Origin: Aquicoccus sp. G2-2
GTDB lineage: Bacteria; Pseudomonadota; Alphaproteobacteria; Rhodobacterales; Rhodobacteraceae
Direction: 5' to 3'
NCBI RefSeq assembly: GCF_034555965.1
Contig: NZ_JAYDCK010000003.1
Coordinates: forward strand, 2,542,001 to 2,606,000
DNA length: 64,000 nt
Position numbers and translations under genes: made by a program. The notes under the pieces are model-generated. The model worked only from the letters and a program-made list of their open reading frames with translations. It was not told where the DNA came from and made no database searches. The stretch's first letter is position 1. Every line of letters starts with the position of its first letter. Shown here in pieces: positions 1 to 8,581 of this stretch.

Positions 1-117
1 CGCCGCCGCTTCCTGCGCACGGTGATGCGCGCCAAATCATTGGCCAACCCGGTGCTTTCATTCGAAGAAATCGGGCTGGAAGCGCGCCCTTCGCTTGTCG
101 GAGTGATCGCCGCATGA
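1..117 (+). CDS. flhA: FlhA, C-terminal end only (partial)
   Basis: The first 38 codons, open from the window edge, end in TGA at 115-117. The peptide (containing VMRAKSLANPVLSFEEIG) looks like the extreme C-terminus of FlhA, the large export-gate protein of the flagellar type III system. The assignment rests partly on position: fliR starts inside the stop codon (ATGA overlap) and flhB follows, the usual export-gate gene neighbourhood. The fragment is too short for an independent domain call. Confidence 0.7.
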   Translation, partial: RRRFLRTVMRAKSLANPVLSFEEIGLEARPSLVGVIAA

Positions 118-884
118 CCGCAGATCTGGCGCAGCTCCTTGGCCTTTCGCAGGCGCTGCTCTGGCAGGGATTCGTGGTGTTCCTGCGGGTCGGGGGCATG
201 ATGGCCCTGCTGCCCGCGTTTGGCGAACGCTCGGTGCCGGTGCGGGTGCGGCTTGTCCTGACGCTGGCCTTCACCGCCGTCACCGCGCCCGCCGCGCCGC
301 CCGCACCTGCGCCGGACGATGCCGGATTGATTGCATTGCTGTTCTGCGAAACCGGCACCGGGCTGGTTCTGGGGATCGGGCTTCGGCTCTTTATCCTCGG
401 GCTGCAAACCGCTGGCTCAATCGCGGCACAGGCCACGTCTCTGGCGCAAATCTTCGGCGGTGCCGCGACCGAGCCAATGCCCGCCATGGGCCATATGCTT
501 GTCATCTCCGCCCTCGCACTTTCTGTCATGTCTGGCCTGCATGTGCGCGTCGCCGAAATGCTGATCCTGTCCTACCGCCTGTTCCCGATGGGCGGGTTGC
601 CAGCAGCATCCGCGCTTTCCCAATGGGGTGTTGCCCGCGTTTCCGCCGCCTTCTCGCTGGGCTTCACGCTGGCCGCACCGTTTCTTATCATCTCGGTGCT
701 CTACAATCTCACGCTCGGCGTCATAAATCGCGCCATGCCACAGCTCATGGTTGCCTTTGTCGGTGCGCCACTCATCACGGCGGGCGGGCTTTTCCTGCTG
801 TTCCTGTTCATCCCGATCATGCTGTCCCACTGGAATGAAGCCCTGTTCACCTTCATCGCCAACCCGTTCGGGCAAGCGCCATGA
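114..884 (+). CDS. fliR: Flagellar biosynthesis protein FliR
   Basis: A 256-residue integral membrane protein of the FliR/SpaR family, part of the FliPQR export gate in the flagellar basal body. It is almost wholly hydrophobic with about six membrane segments. Typical FliR features are the N-terminal RVGGMMALLPAFGE stretch and the C-terminal LMVAFVGAPLITAGG segment. The start ATG overlaps the upstream flhA stop, and its own stop overlaps the flhB ATG, so the three genes are translationally coupled. Length fits the family (about 250-260). FliQ lies in a separate operon at 5645-5911, and no fliP is seen in this window. Confidence 0.95.
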   Translation: MTADLAQLLGLSQALLWQGFVVFLRVGGMMALLPAFGERSVPVRVRLVLTLAFTAVTAPAAPPAPAPDDAGLIALLFCETGTGLVLGIGLRLFILGLQTAGSIAAQATSLAQIFGGAATEPMPAMGHMLVISALALSVMSGLHVRVAEMLILSYRLFPMGGLPAASALSQWGVARVSAAFSLGFTLAAPFLIISVLYNLTLGVINRAMPQLMVAFVGAPLITAGGLFLLFLFIPIMLSHWNEALFTFIANPFGQAP

Positions 885-1966
885 GCGAGAGCGAAGATCA
901 AGGCGACAAACCGTATGAACCGAGTCAGAAAAAGCTCGATGATGCACGCAAAAAGGGCGAGGTTGTCCGCTCTGCCGACCTCTGCGTAGCGGCCAGTTAC
1001 GGCGGCTTGCTGCTCTGCCTGCTGATGGCGGGCGCGGCGTCGGTGCAGCAAATCGGCACCGCGCTGATGGTCCCGCTCGATCAGGCACCGCGCCTTGCCG
1101 CATTGGTTTTTGATGGCGATGCGCGCGCGCCCTTGGGCGGATTGGCCACCGCCGTAACGCGCGCGGCGGCCCCGTGGTTTGCCACCCCCGCGCTGATGGT
1201 GCTCGGCACTATTCTGGCTCAGCGCGGCTTCACCATGTCCCCGTCCAAGCTTCAATTCAAGCTGTCGCGACTCTCACCGCTTTCCAATGCGCGCAACAAA
1301 TATGGCCGCAGCGGGCTTTTTGAATTTGCCAAGAGCTTCGTAAAACTGGTGATCTATTCTGCCTGCCTTGGGATCTTCCTGAAGGCGCACCTGCCCGAAA
1401 TGGCCAGCCTGCCAGGTGGCGCGCCGGGGCAGGCGATCTTGCTGCTGGCCGACATCGCCGCACAATTCATCCTTGTCGCGTTTGTCATAGCCCTTTGCAT
1501 CGGCGGCGTGGATTTCCTCTGGCAACGCGGCGAACACATGCGCAAGCACCGCATGTCCGACAAGGAAATGCGCGATGAACAAAAGGAAGCCGAAGGTGAC
1601 CCGCATATGAAAAACACCCGCCGCAGCCGGGCACAGGACATCGCCCTCAATCAGATGATGACCAATGTGCCGGGCGCCGATGTGGTGATCGTCAACCCGA
1701 CGCATTTCGCCGTCGCCCTGAAATGGAGCCGCCTGCCCGGCGAAGCCCCGGCCTGCGTCGCCAAAGGCCGCGATGAGATTGCCGCGCGCATCCGTGAACT
1801 GGCGATAGAAGCGGGCGTGCCGCTCCACTCCGATCCACCGACCGCCCGTGCGCTCTTTGCCACCACCAAGCTTGGCCAGCAGATTTCACCAGAGCATTAC
1901 CGTGCCGTCGCCGCCGCGATCCGGTTTGCCGAAGCGATGCGCCGCAAGGCCCGTTGGAGGACCTGA
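881..1966 (+). CDS. flhB: Flagellar biosynthesis protein FlhB
   Basis: A 361-residue export-gate protein that switches substrate specificity from rod/hook to filament subunits by self-cleavage. The N-terminus carries the family signature KPYEPSQKKLDDARKKGEV. Four membrane segments follow, then a cytoplasmic domain with the autocleavage motif NPTH at about residues 272-275 (cleavage between N and P is known for the family). Its ATG overlaps the fliR stop. Length and motif are normal, so it should be functional. Confidence 0.97.
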   Translation: MSESEDQGDKPYEPSQKKLDDARKKGEVVRSADLCVAASYGGLLLCLLMAGAASVQQIGTALMVPLDQAPRLAALVFDGDARAPLGGLATAVTRAAAPWFATPALMVLGTILAQRGFTMSPSKLQFKLSRLSPLSNARNKYGRSGLFEFAKSFVKLVIYSACLGIFLKAHLPEMASLPGGAPGQAILLLADIAAQFILVAFVIALCIGGVDFLWQRGEHMRKHRMSDKEMRDEQKEAEGDPHMKNTRRSRAQDIALNQMMTNVPGADVVIVNPTHFAVALKWSRLPGEAPACVAKGRDEIAARIRELAIEAGVPLHSDPPTARALFATTKLGQQISPEHYRAVAAAIRFAEAMRRKARWRT

Positions 1967-1970
1967 GCCT

Positions 1971-2402
1971 ATGACAGACCCGGCGCAGGATCTGGTGGCC
2001 CTCACCGATGCAGTGTTTCAGGCCGATCTCGCCCGTTTGCGAACCATCACCAGCGAGGAGGCCGCGCTGCGCGCCGACCTCGCGACCCTTCAGGGCGCAG
2101 TCAGCCGCAGCGTCGCGCTTCCTGCCAGCGACGCGCTTGCCCTGCGCCAACTGGGCGGTGATCTTCTCTGGCTCTCCTGGGTCGGGCGCAAACGCAGCGA
2201 TTTGAACATGCGGATTGCCAATGTCATGGCAAGAAAGCTTGACGCCGAAGGCGCGCTGCGCCGCTCGTTTGGCAAAGCAGAGGTCGCACAGCAGATTGCC
2301 GATAAGGCCCAACAAAAACGGCGCGCCGACACTGCGTCGAAAACGCTCGAAGATCAGCAAGCCCAAGCCATTTTGCGGGCCAGCCTCACAGCCACGCGCT
2401 GA
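1971..2402 (+). CDS. Small helical protein following flhB (possible FliJ-like)
   Basis: A 143-residue protein starting at ATG 1971, four bases after flhB, with GGAGG a few bases upstream inside the flhB end. It is rich in Ala, Leu, Arg, Asp and Gln and should be mostly alpha-helical, possibly coiled coil. It has no signal peptide or membrane segment and I recognise no named domain. It ends eight bases from the convergent fliL. Its place in the flagellar export operon and its charged helical make-up recall FliJ-type export chaperones, but that is inference only. A longer in-frame reading exists inside flhB, but the spacing and ribosome site favour 1971. Confidence 0.7.
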   Translation: MTDPAQDLVALTDAVFQADLARLRTITSEEAALRADLATLQGAVSRSVALPASDALALRQLGGDLLWLSWVGRKRSDLNMRIANVMARKLDAEGALRRSFGKAEVAQQIADKAQQKRRADTASKTLEDQQAQAILRASLTATR

Positions 2403-2410
2403 AACCAAGC

Positions 2411-2920
2411 TCAGACATCCTGCCGGTTGATATCAATGATCAAAACATCCGAAATCAAATCACCCACCACCTTATGCGCCGTCTCGCGCAGCGCGTTGCG
2501 AAGAATGTCCATATGGCTGGAATTGGTAAACGCGCCCTGAAAGCCCCCCATATTCGCATGATCGAAAAGCACCTGTAGAAACGCATCGCGCAATTTCGGC
2601 TCACGCTGATAAATCTCTTCCTTCCCACCGGCGCCGGTTTCCACGCTCAGCGACAGAACGACCATGGCTGCGACCCGGTCGCCTTTCACCACCGGAATGA
2701 TGAACTGATTGTTGAGCTTCACATACTCATGCGCAGCCTGATGCGCGGCCCCCGCATCGGCGCCTGCATGCTCGCCCACCGCCTGACCGTCCGCGACCTC
2801 CCCGCAAGGGGCTTGCGCCAACACCGCCACATCCTGCGCAGGCTGCATGAAAACCCCGGCTGCCACGCCCGCACCTATGCCGATCAGCGGCAACAACACG
2901 GGCAACAATTTTCCAATCAT
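2411..2920 (-). CDS. fliL: Flagellar basal body-associated protein FliL
   Basis: 169 residues. There is one N-terminal membrane anchor (about residues 5-26, GVAAGVFMQ), a Gln/Ala/Gly-rich linker, then the FliL periplasmic domain with YVKLNNQFIIPVV and a C-terminal VLIIDINRQDV. FliL associates with the stator and the rotor MS ring and supports motility. It is the last gene of the minus-strand flg/fli operon and is preceded by GGAGAG. The cytoplasmic N-tail is short, as often in alphaproteobacteria. Confidence 0.9.
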   Translation of the reverse strand: MIGKLLPVLLPLIGIGAGVAAGVFMQPAQDVAVLAQAPCGEVADGQAVGEHAGADAGAAHQAAHEYVKLNNQFIIPVVKGDRVAAMVVLSLSVETGAGGKEEIYQREPKLRDAFLQVLFDHANMGGFQGAFTNSSHMDILRNALRETAHKVVGDLISDVLIIDINRQDV

Positions 2921-2951
2921 GTCACTCTCCTTGTAGCGGCCTCAAACCGGG

Positions 2952-3683
2952 TCAGAACGGCAGCACCGCATCAAGCACCTGCTGACCATAACGCGGCTGT
3001 TGCATGTCGGTGATCTGCCCGCGCCCGCCATAGGAAATCCGCGCCGACGCGATCTTGTCATAGGTAATTTCGTTCTGGCGCGATATATCTGCCGGGCGCA
3101 CATAGCCCGACACCAGCAATTCACGCATCTCGAAATTCACCCGCACCTCCTGCTTACCGCTGATCGCCAACACCCCGTTGGGCAAAACCTGCGTCACCGT
3201 CGCCGCCACCCGAAGGGTCAGCTTTTCATTGCGCCGGACCGAGCCATCGCCGCTCGACGAGGCGGAGGAGGAAAGCTTGACCGCCTCATCCATCGACGCC
3301 CCATCGGGCAGCGCCGTATCAATGCGTTGCGGAATGCCCAGCAAACCGGGAACCGACAGCCCTTCCGCGCCCTTGCGCGACCGGCTGGTCTTGTTTGAAA
3401 TCTCCGCCTTCTCGTCAATCTCGATCACCACCGTCAGGATATCACCACGCTGCAATGCGCGCCTGTCGCCCAAAAGCGATTTCCGGTTGCCACTCCAAAG
3501 CGAGGCCGCATCAACCGGGCGATGGCGCTCAACCGACAGCGGCAAGCCGGGGTCAAACATCGCCATATGCTCAGGATCGTTCAGCGCGTTGGCATCCGAA
3601 AAGCTTGGCGGTTTGCCGAAATGGTCACCGCGCCCGCAAGCGGCCAGCAGCACGGCAAGAGAAAGGAAAGCCAATTTGTTCAT
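2952..3683 (-). CDS. flgH: Flagellar L-ring protein FlgH
   Basis: A 243-residue outer-membrane lipoprotein that forms the L-ring bushing around the rod. From ATG 3683 the protein begins with a lipoprotein signal ending in a lipobox LLAAC, so Cys at about residue 16 should be lipidated. FlgH-typical stretches include SLWSGNRKSLLGDRRA and the C-terminal YGGRGQITDMQQPRYG. A longer reading upstream to 3743 is not preferred because it would overlap flgA and hide the signal peptide. The start lies 16 bases after flgA. Confidence 0.94.
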   Translation of the reverse strand: MNKLAFLSLAVLLAACGRGDHFGKPPSFSDANALNDPEHMAMFDPGLPLSVERHRPVDAASLWSGNRKSLLGDRRALQRGDILTVVIEIDEKAEISNKTSRSRKGAEGLSVPGLLGIPQRIDTALPDGASMDEAVKLSSSASSSGDGSVRRNEKLTLRVAATVTQVLPNGVLAISGKQEVRVNFEMRELLVSGYVRPADISRQNEITYDKIASARISYGGRGQITDMQQPRYGQQVLDAVLPF

Positions 3684-3699
3684 GATTGCCCGCCGCGCC

Positions 3700-4125
3700 T
3701 CATTGGGAAACAGAAATCGTGCCATCGGCCAGCACCCGGCCATAAACGGTGCTGTGCGAGGCCATGTTCATCACCTTGATCAAATCGCCCACCCCGGCCC
3801 GGTCAAGCGCACGCGCCTCGGTGGCGATCCGCAAACCTGCGCGCTCAAACACCAGTTCCGTCATCTGATTTCGCTCGATAAGCGCGGGCTGCGTCACATC
3901 ATCGGGGCGCACCGGCCGCCCCGGATAAAGCGCCACCCGCGCCTCCAGCCCGGCAACATCACTGATCTTCGAGAACCCGCCGGAAACCTCACCGGGCGTG
4001 GTTTTCAGATCGCCCGCCAGAATTGTCTCCTGCGCCCGGATGGTGCGCACCGGCACAACGCTATCGGCACGCGATACCCCCGCGCAGAAAGCCAGACAAA
4101 CAAGCGATGCAACCAGCGGTTTCAT
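3700..4125 (-). CDS. flgA: Flagellar P-ring assembly chaperone FlgA
   Basis: A 141-residue periplasmic protein with an N-terminal signal peptide (LVCLAFCAGVSRA, cleavage around residue 20) and a SAF-type domain (RTIRAQETILAGDL, then YPGRPVRPDDVTQP). FlgA assists FlgI P-ring assembly. It is shorter than the enteric protein, as is usual for the compact alphaproteobacterial version lacking an N-terminal region. Its start overlaps the flgG stop (TGATG). The P-ring gene flgI itself is not in this window. Confidence 0.9.
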   Translation of the reverse strand: MKPLVASLVCLAFCAGVSRADSVVPVRTIRAQETILAGDLKTTPGEVSGGFSKISDVAGLEARVALYPGRPVRPDDVTQPALIERNQMTELVFERAGLRIATEARALDRAGVGDLIKVMNMASHSTVYGRVLADGTISVSQ

Positions 4126-4910
4126 CAGCGCACCTGCGTCGTCGCGCCAAGCATCTGATCGGCGGCGGAAATCACCTTGGCATTCATCTCGTAACCGCGT
4201 TGCGCCTCGATCAGCTCGGTAATTTCGCGCACCGGATCAACCGAGCTGTCCTCAAGATAGCCCTGCCGCAACGTGCCCAGCCCGTCGATCCCCGGCGTTG
4301 AGACCTGCGGCGCGCCAGAGGCTTCCGTCTCGGTAAAAAGGTTGGAGCCGCGCGCCTCCAGCCCTTTTGAATTGGAAAACCCGACCAGTTGAAACTGCCC
4401 CAGAAGCTGCGCCTCGCTGGAATCGTCGAAATAGGCGTAAACCTCGCCCTCCCCGTTGACCGAGATCGAGCGCGCATCGGACGGGATGGTAATCTCCGGC
4501 TGCACCGGGAACCCGTCCGATGTCACGATCAACCCGTCGCCGGTGCGCTTGAGCGCGCCATCGCGGGTATAGCCCGCCTGCCCGGATGGTAACGTCACCT
4601 CAAGATAACCCGCCCCGTCGATTGCCAGATCAAGATCACCGCCCGTTGCCGAAAGCGAGCCTTGCGCCAGATGCACCGAAACCGCCGCCGGGCGCACGCC
4701 AAGACCAAGCTGCACCCCGGTCGGCAGCACCGAGCCATCGGCGGCGTTCACCGTGCCGGGGCGGCTCATCTGCTGATAATGCAGGTCGGAAAACTCGGCG
4801 CGGCGCGCGTCATAGCCGGTCGTGCTCATGTTCGACAGGTTGTTGGAAATCGTCTCCACCCGCATTTGCTGGGCGGCCATGCCTGTCGCGGCAATTTTCA
4901 GGGCGCGCAT
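4125..4910 (-). CDS. flgG: Flagellar distal rod protein FlgG
   Basis: 261 residues. The conserved N-terminal rod-protein domain (ATGMAAQQMRVETISNNLSN) and the C-terminal helix (QRGYEMNAKVISAADQML) are both present, with the YLEVTLPSGQAGYTRDGA segment between. FlgG forms the distal rod and is secreted by the type III system without a cleaved signal. Length matches the family. It lies 18 bases downstream of flgF and overlaps flgA by one base. Confidence 0.96.
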   Translation of the reverse strand: MRALKIAATGMAAQQMRVETISNNLSNMSTTGYDARRAEFSDLHYQQMSRPGTVNAADGSVLPTGVQLGLGVRPAAVSVHLAQGSLSATGGDLDLAIDGAGYLEVTLPSGQAGYTRDGALKRTGDGLIVTSDGFPVQPEITIPSDARSISVNGEGEVYAYFDDSSEAQLLGQFQLVGFSNSKGLEARGSNLFTETEASGAPQVSTPGIDGLGTLRQGYLEDSSVDPVREITELIEAQRGYEMNAKVISAADQMLGATTQVR

Positions 4911-4928
4911 ATCTCGTCTCCTCTTGCT

Positions 4929-5642
4929 TTATTTCACAATGGTTTGCAGCGCCGTACGCTGGCGTTCATTTTCCGCATCAAGAAAGCTCTGACCCATCTC
5001 ATAGGCGCGCTGCACCTCGATCATCCGCGCCACCTGCCCGACCGCATCAACATTCGAACCCTCCAGTGCGCCTTGCACAATGCGCCCGCCCTCGGCCAGC
5101 TCCACCCCGGCATCGGCACGAAACATCACCCCGTCTTCGCGCACCATTCCGGTTCGATCGACCGGCTGATAAAGCCCGATCCGGGTCAGCGGGCGGCCAT
5201 TTGCGCTGACCGTGCCATCGGCGGAAACCGAAAACCCATGCGCGTCGGGCGGCACGAAAATCGGCGCGCCCCCGGCATCAAGCACGGCAAACCCGTCATT
5301 GGTCACCAGATCGCCCTGCCCGTTCGGCGTAAAACTCCCGGCCCGTGTCAGCCGCTCACCTTGCGGCGTCTGCACGCGGAAAAATCCGTCGCCCTCAATC
5401 GCCAGATCGAACTGCCCGCCGGTCTGGCTCATCGCGCCCTGAAGCATTGAGGTCGCGTGAACATCCGCCCCCGCCATCGAAAGCGATGGCCCATTCGGCA
5501 CGGCCGCCACATGCTCGGAGAAAATAAGCCCCTCCTGCCTGTATCCGGTGGTCGCCGCATTGGCGATATTGTTCGCCACGATGCGCATTTCGCGCATCAA
5601 CCCGGATTGCCGCGACAGGGCTGCGAAGCCTGCATTTTCCAT
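4929..5642 (-). CDS. flgF: Flagellar proximal rod protein FlgF
   Basis: 237 residues from ATG 5642. An in-frame TTG two codons upstream is possible, but GGGAG sits correctly for this ATG. It has rod-family N- and C-terminal helices (MREMRIVANNIANAATTGYR and MIEVQRAYEMGQSFLDAENE). It sits two bases after fliQ and is followed by flgG, the usual pair. Its role is the proximal rod between FlgB/FlgC and FlgG. Confidence 0.94.
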   Translation of the reverse strand: MENAGFAALSRQSGLMREMRIVANNIANAATTGYRQEGLIFSEHVAAVPNGPSLSMAGADVHATSMLQGAMSQTGGQFDLAIEGDGFFRVQTPQGERLTRAGSFTPNGQGDLVTNDGFAVLDAGGAPIFVPPDAHGFSVSADGTVSANGRPLTRIGLYQPVDRTGMVREDGVMFRADAGVELAEGGRIVQGALEGSNVDAVGQVARMIEVQRAYEMGQSFLDAENERQRTALQTIVK

Positions 5643-5644
5643 CG

Positions 5645-5911
5645 TCAACTCCCTATGATCAGCGGAATAATCCGGTCATGAAAATAAGACACCAGCGTTT
5701 GCGTCATGAAGCCCATCGACATCCAGAACACGATCAGGATCGCGGCCAGTTTCGGCACAAAGGTCAGTGTCATTTCCTGAATCGAGGTCAGCGCCTGAAA
5801 CAGCCCCACCGCCACCCCCGCGACCAGCGCCACCGTCAGGATCGGCATCGAGGTGATAACCGCCACCCAAAGCCCCTGCCGCAGCGTGTCAAAGAACGTC
5901 GCCTCATCCAT
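5645..5911 (-). CDS. fliQ: Flagellar biosynthesis protein FliQ
   Basis: An 88-residue export-gate subunit with two membrane hairpin helices (MPILTVALVAGVAVGLFQAL and LAAILIVFWMSMGFMTQTLV), joined by the family motif TSIQEMTLTFVPK. The start ATG 5911 gives the standard family length; a longer upstream reading would invade fliE spacing. FliQ assembles with FliP and FliR into the export pore. Here it is embedded between fliE and flgF rather than next to fliP or fliR, an arrangement common in alphaproteobacterial flagellar operons. Confidence 0.95.
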   Translation of the reverse strand: MDEATFFDTLRQGLWVAVITSMPILTVALVAGVAVGLFQALTSIQEMTLTFVPKLAAILIVFWMSMGFMTQTLVSYFHDRIIPLIIGS

Positions 5912-5921
5912 GGTGTTGGCC

Positions 5922-6215
5922 TCAGACCGGCATCCGCAGGATTTCCTGATAGGCCTCAACCACCTTATTGCGCACCGTCACCGCCGTTTCCACGGCAAGC
6001 TCCGTCTGCGCCAGCGCCTGCACCAACGCGTGCGGATCGGCGTCCCCGGTCATTGCGGCACGGGCAATTTCCTCGCTCTGCTGCAAGGTCTGGCTGAAAT
6101 CCTGAACCAGACCACCCGCCACGCCTTCGGCGCTTTGCGCCGTGCCTTGCGTGGCGGCCGTGGCGGGCTTCAGGGCGGCATATTTCTGGGATGCGCTCAG
6201 TGCTTGAATGTCCAT
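5922..6215 (-). CDS. fliE: Flagellar hook-basal body protein FliE
   Basis: A 97-residue FliE, the adaptor between MS ring and proximal rod and an early export substrate. The C-terminal half has the family pattern LAQTELAVETAVTVRNKVVE followed by YQEILRMPV. It begins 12 bases downstream of flgC, with GGAGG upstream of the ATG, and ends ten bases before fliQ. Size and C-terminus are typical. Confidence 0.93.
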   Translation of the reverse strand: MDIQALSASQKYAALKPATAATQGTAQSAEGVAGGLVQDFSQTLQQSEEIARAAMTGDADPHALVQALAQTELAVETAVTVRNKVVEAYQEILRMPV

Positions 6216-6227
6216 TCTGGACCTCCT

Positions 6228-6623
6228 TTATCGCCGTAGCAGATCGAGCAGGCTGGCCGACATTTGCCGCGCCTGATCGAACATTTTCAGGTTTGCCTCA
6301 TAGCTGCGCTGCGCTTCACGCGCGTCAGCAATCTCGATGATGAGATCGACATTCGATCCCTCGTAATAGCCGTCTTCGCCGGCCAGTGGGCTGGACGGAT
6401 CATAAACCCGCTCCAGCGCCGAACGGTCGAGATCGACCCGCCCGGTCTCGACACGGGCAACACCATCGCGCCCGCCATCGAATTGCGTTTTGAATTCCAC
6501 CGATTTGCGCCGATATCCCGGTGTGTCCGCATTGGCGATGTTTTCCGATACATGCCGCAAGCGTTGTGATTGCGCCCCAAGCCCGCTGGCCGACACATCG
6601 AGAGAGTTGAGAAAATCGCTCAT
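6228..6623 (-). CDS. flgC: Flagellar proximal rod protein FlgC
   Basis: 131 residues from ATG 6623. GGAGG lies eight bases upstream, so this start is chosen over an in-frame codon three triplets earlier that would overlap flgB. The N-terminal RLRHVSENIANADTPGYRRK and the C-terminal ARQMSASLLDLLRR are the conserved rod-protein ends, and YYEGSNVDLIIEIADAREAQ is the FlgC-specific segment. It is in operon with flgB (5 bases upstream) and fliE. Confidence 0.95.
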   Translation of the reverse strand: MSDFLNSLDVSASGLGAQSQRLRHVSENIANADTPGYRRKSVEFKTQFDGGRDGVARVETGRVDLDRSALERVYDPSSPLAGEDGYYEGSNVDLIIEIADAREAQRSYEANLKMFDQARQMSASLLDLLRR

Positions 6624-6628
6624 CCCGC

Positions 6629-7030
6629 TCACCTCCGCCCAAGAGAGCTGCGCAGCACGGAAAGCCCGAAGCGGTAAATCGCCAGCGCCTTGTCATGCTC
6701 TTGCTTGACCGCCGCAGCCCTCAGCATTTCGCTCTCAAGCGAAACCGCGTTGCCATTGGGCTTGCCGCCCTCGGCCGCGGCCCTGATGATGTCGGCTTCC
6801 GGCACCACATCCGGCGCCGCCGCCTGCCCGAAAAGATGGGCGGGCCGGGTTGCCTTCGGTTGAAACCGCGCACCCGCGTCGCGCATCACATCGGCAAAAC
6901 TGGCGATATCGCGCGCCTTGTAACCCGGCGTGTCGGCATTTGCGATATTCTGCGCCACCACCGCCTGTCTTTGGCCAGCATGACGCGCCATCGCGGCCGC
7001 CATGCTCAAGAGATCAATTCTTTCTGTCAT
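6629..7030 (-). CDS. flgB: Flagellar proximal rod protein FlgB
   Basis: 133 residues from ATG 7030, with GGGAGAAG upstream. It is the first gene of the nine-gene minus-strand operon running to fliL. It carries the rod signature QAVVAQNIANADTPGYKARD and a C-terminal helix ending RFGLSVLRSSLGRR. FlgB is the innermost rod protein. The open reading continues upstream to 7276, but that would swallow the divergent fliI promoter region, so the short form is chosen. The 87-base gap to fliI must hold both promoters. Confidence 0.93.
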   Translation of the reverse strand: MTERIDLLSMAAAMARHAGQRQAVVAQNIANADTPGYKARDIASFADVMRDAGARFQPKATRPAHLFGQAAAPDVVPEADIIRAAAEGGKPNGNAVSLESEMLRAAAVKQEHDKALAIYRFGLSVLRSSLGRR

Positions 7031-7117
7031 CGGGGCTTCTCCCTCGATCCGTTTCAACCAAGGCTTAACTCCGAATCCTTTAGAAATTGTTTTCAGGACT
7101 ACACTGGAGACTCCAAA

Positions 7118-8551
7118 ATGAGCGAAGATGGCTTCAAACACCTCGCCGCAGAGATCGCCACCCTTAGGGCGGTGCGGGCGGTCGGGCGGATCAGCGCCGT
7201 GGATGGCGGGCTTTTGCATGTGCGCGGGCTTGAGCAGCACGCCCGACTTGGCGATCAGCTGCGGGTCGCTCTGCATGACGGGCGAACGCTCGGCGGGGAG
7301 GTTTTGCGGCTGACCCCGGACAGCACCGTCATCTTGCCCGACGCCGCACCCGAAGGGGTTTCCCTCGGGGATCGTGTGACGCTGCTTGATGCCTCCACAA
7401 TTGCGCCCTCATCTGCATGGATCGGGCGCATCGTCGATCCAACCGGCCAGCCGCTCGATGGCGCGCCCTTGTTGCGCGGCGCTCAGGCGCAACCGCTGCG
7501 CGCCGCCCCTCCGGCCCCCGCCACCCGGCGTGCCATGGGGGCGCGGCTGGAAACCGGCATGGCCGTGCTCAACACCATGCTTCCCATCGTCGAAGGGCAA
7601 CGCATCGGCCTTTTCGCTGGCTCCGGCGTTGGCAAGACATCGCTTCTGGCGCATCTGGCGCGCAACATGGAAGCCGATGTCGTCGTCATCGCCATGATCG
7701 GGGAGCGCGGGCGCGAACTGCGCGAGTTTGTCGATACCGTTCTGGGGCCGGAAGGCATGCGCCGGGCCGTCGTCGTCGCGGCAACATCGGATCAATCGCC
7801 ACTGCTGCGGAGGCGCTGCGCATGGGCGGCGATGGCGGTGGCGGAATATTTCCGCGATCAAGGGCTCAACGTGCTGTTGCTGGCCGATTCGATCACCCGC
7901 TTTGCCGAAGCGCACCGCGAAGTGGCGGTCGCCGCCGGTGAACTGCCCTCGCTGCGCGGCTATCCGCCCTCCACCGCGCACACCATCATGGCGCTGTGCG
8001 AACGCGCCGGGCCGGGGGCAGCGTGGTCCGGCACGATCACCGCCGTGCTGACCGTGCTTGTCGCCGGGTCCGACATGGAAGAGCCGATTGCCGATATCCT
8101 GCGCGGCGTGTTTGACGGGCATATCGTGCTTGACCGCGCCATTGCCGAACGCGGGCGCTATCCGGCGATTGATCTGCTGCGCTCCGTGTCCCGCTCCCTG
8201 CCGCAGGCGGCAAGCGCGGCTGAAAACACCGCAATCGCACAGGCCCGCGGGTTGCTTGGGGCCTATGCCGGGGCGGAAACGATGGTCCGTGCCGGGCTTT
8301 ATGCGGCAGGCAGCGATCCGCTGGTCGATCAGGCAATCCGCATCTGGCCCGAACTTGACGCCTTCCTCGCCCAAACCGAACCGCACGACACCCGGCACAG
8401 CTTTGACAGGCTGCGTCTGATCCTGCGCCGCTCCGCCACCCAAAGCGGCGCTGAGCGCGCAAAACCGCCCGCATCCCCGCGCCCGCAACCTGCCCCAAAC
8501 GGCGCCGCGCCGGGGCCAACCATCAACGCCTCGCTTCACAACAGCTCCTGA
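7118..8551 (+). CDS. fliI: Flagellar export ATPase FliI
   Basis: A 477-residue ATPase of the F1/type III family that unfolds and feeds export substrates. The Walker A motif GSGVGKTS lies at about residues 166-173, MIGERGREL follows, and the Walker B strand is LNVLLLADSITRFAEAHREV. The start ATG 7118 has GGAGA upstream; a much longer reading to 6695 runs through flgB and is rejected. The protein carries an unusual Pro/Ala-rich tail of about 35 residues after the usual FliI end (LRLILRRS). It is divergent from flgB. Confidence 0.96.
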   Translation: MSEDGFKHLAAEIATLRAVRAVGRISAVDGGLLHVRGLEQHARLGDQLRVALHDGRTLGGEVLRLTPDSTVILPDAAPEGVSLGDRVTLLDASTIAPSSAWIGRIVDPTGQPLDGAPLLRGAQAQPLRAAPPAPATRRAMGARLETGMAVLNTMLPIVEGQRIGLFAGSGVGKTSLLAHLARNMEADVVVIAMIGERGRELREFVDTVLGPEGMRRAVVVAATSDQSPLLRRRCAWAAMAVAEYFRDQGLNVLLLADSITRFAEAHREVAVAAGELPSLRGYPPSTAHTIMALCERAGPGAAWSGTITAVLTVLVAGSDMEEPIADILRGVFDGHIVLDRAIAERGRYPAIDLLRSVSRSLPQAASAAENTAIAQARGLLGAYAGAETMVRAGLYAAGSDPLVDQAIRIWPELDAFLAQTEPHDTRHSFDRLRLILRRSATQSGAERAKPPASPRPQPAPNGAAPGPTINASLHNSS

Positions 8552-8581
8552 ACCTCCTGACCACGCCACACGCAACATCGC

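Noticed and set aside
3178-4158. Plus-strand open reading of 326 codons across flgH and flgA
   Set aside because: Opposite strand to two well-supported flagellar genes and of low-complexity composition.
7409-8578. Minus-strand open reading of 389 codons opposite fliI
   Set aside because: No domain features; it mirrors the intact FliI ATPase codons.
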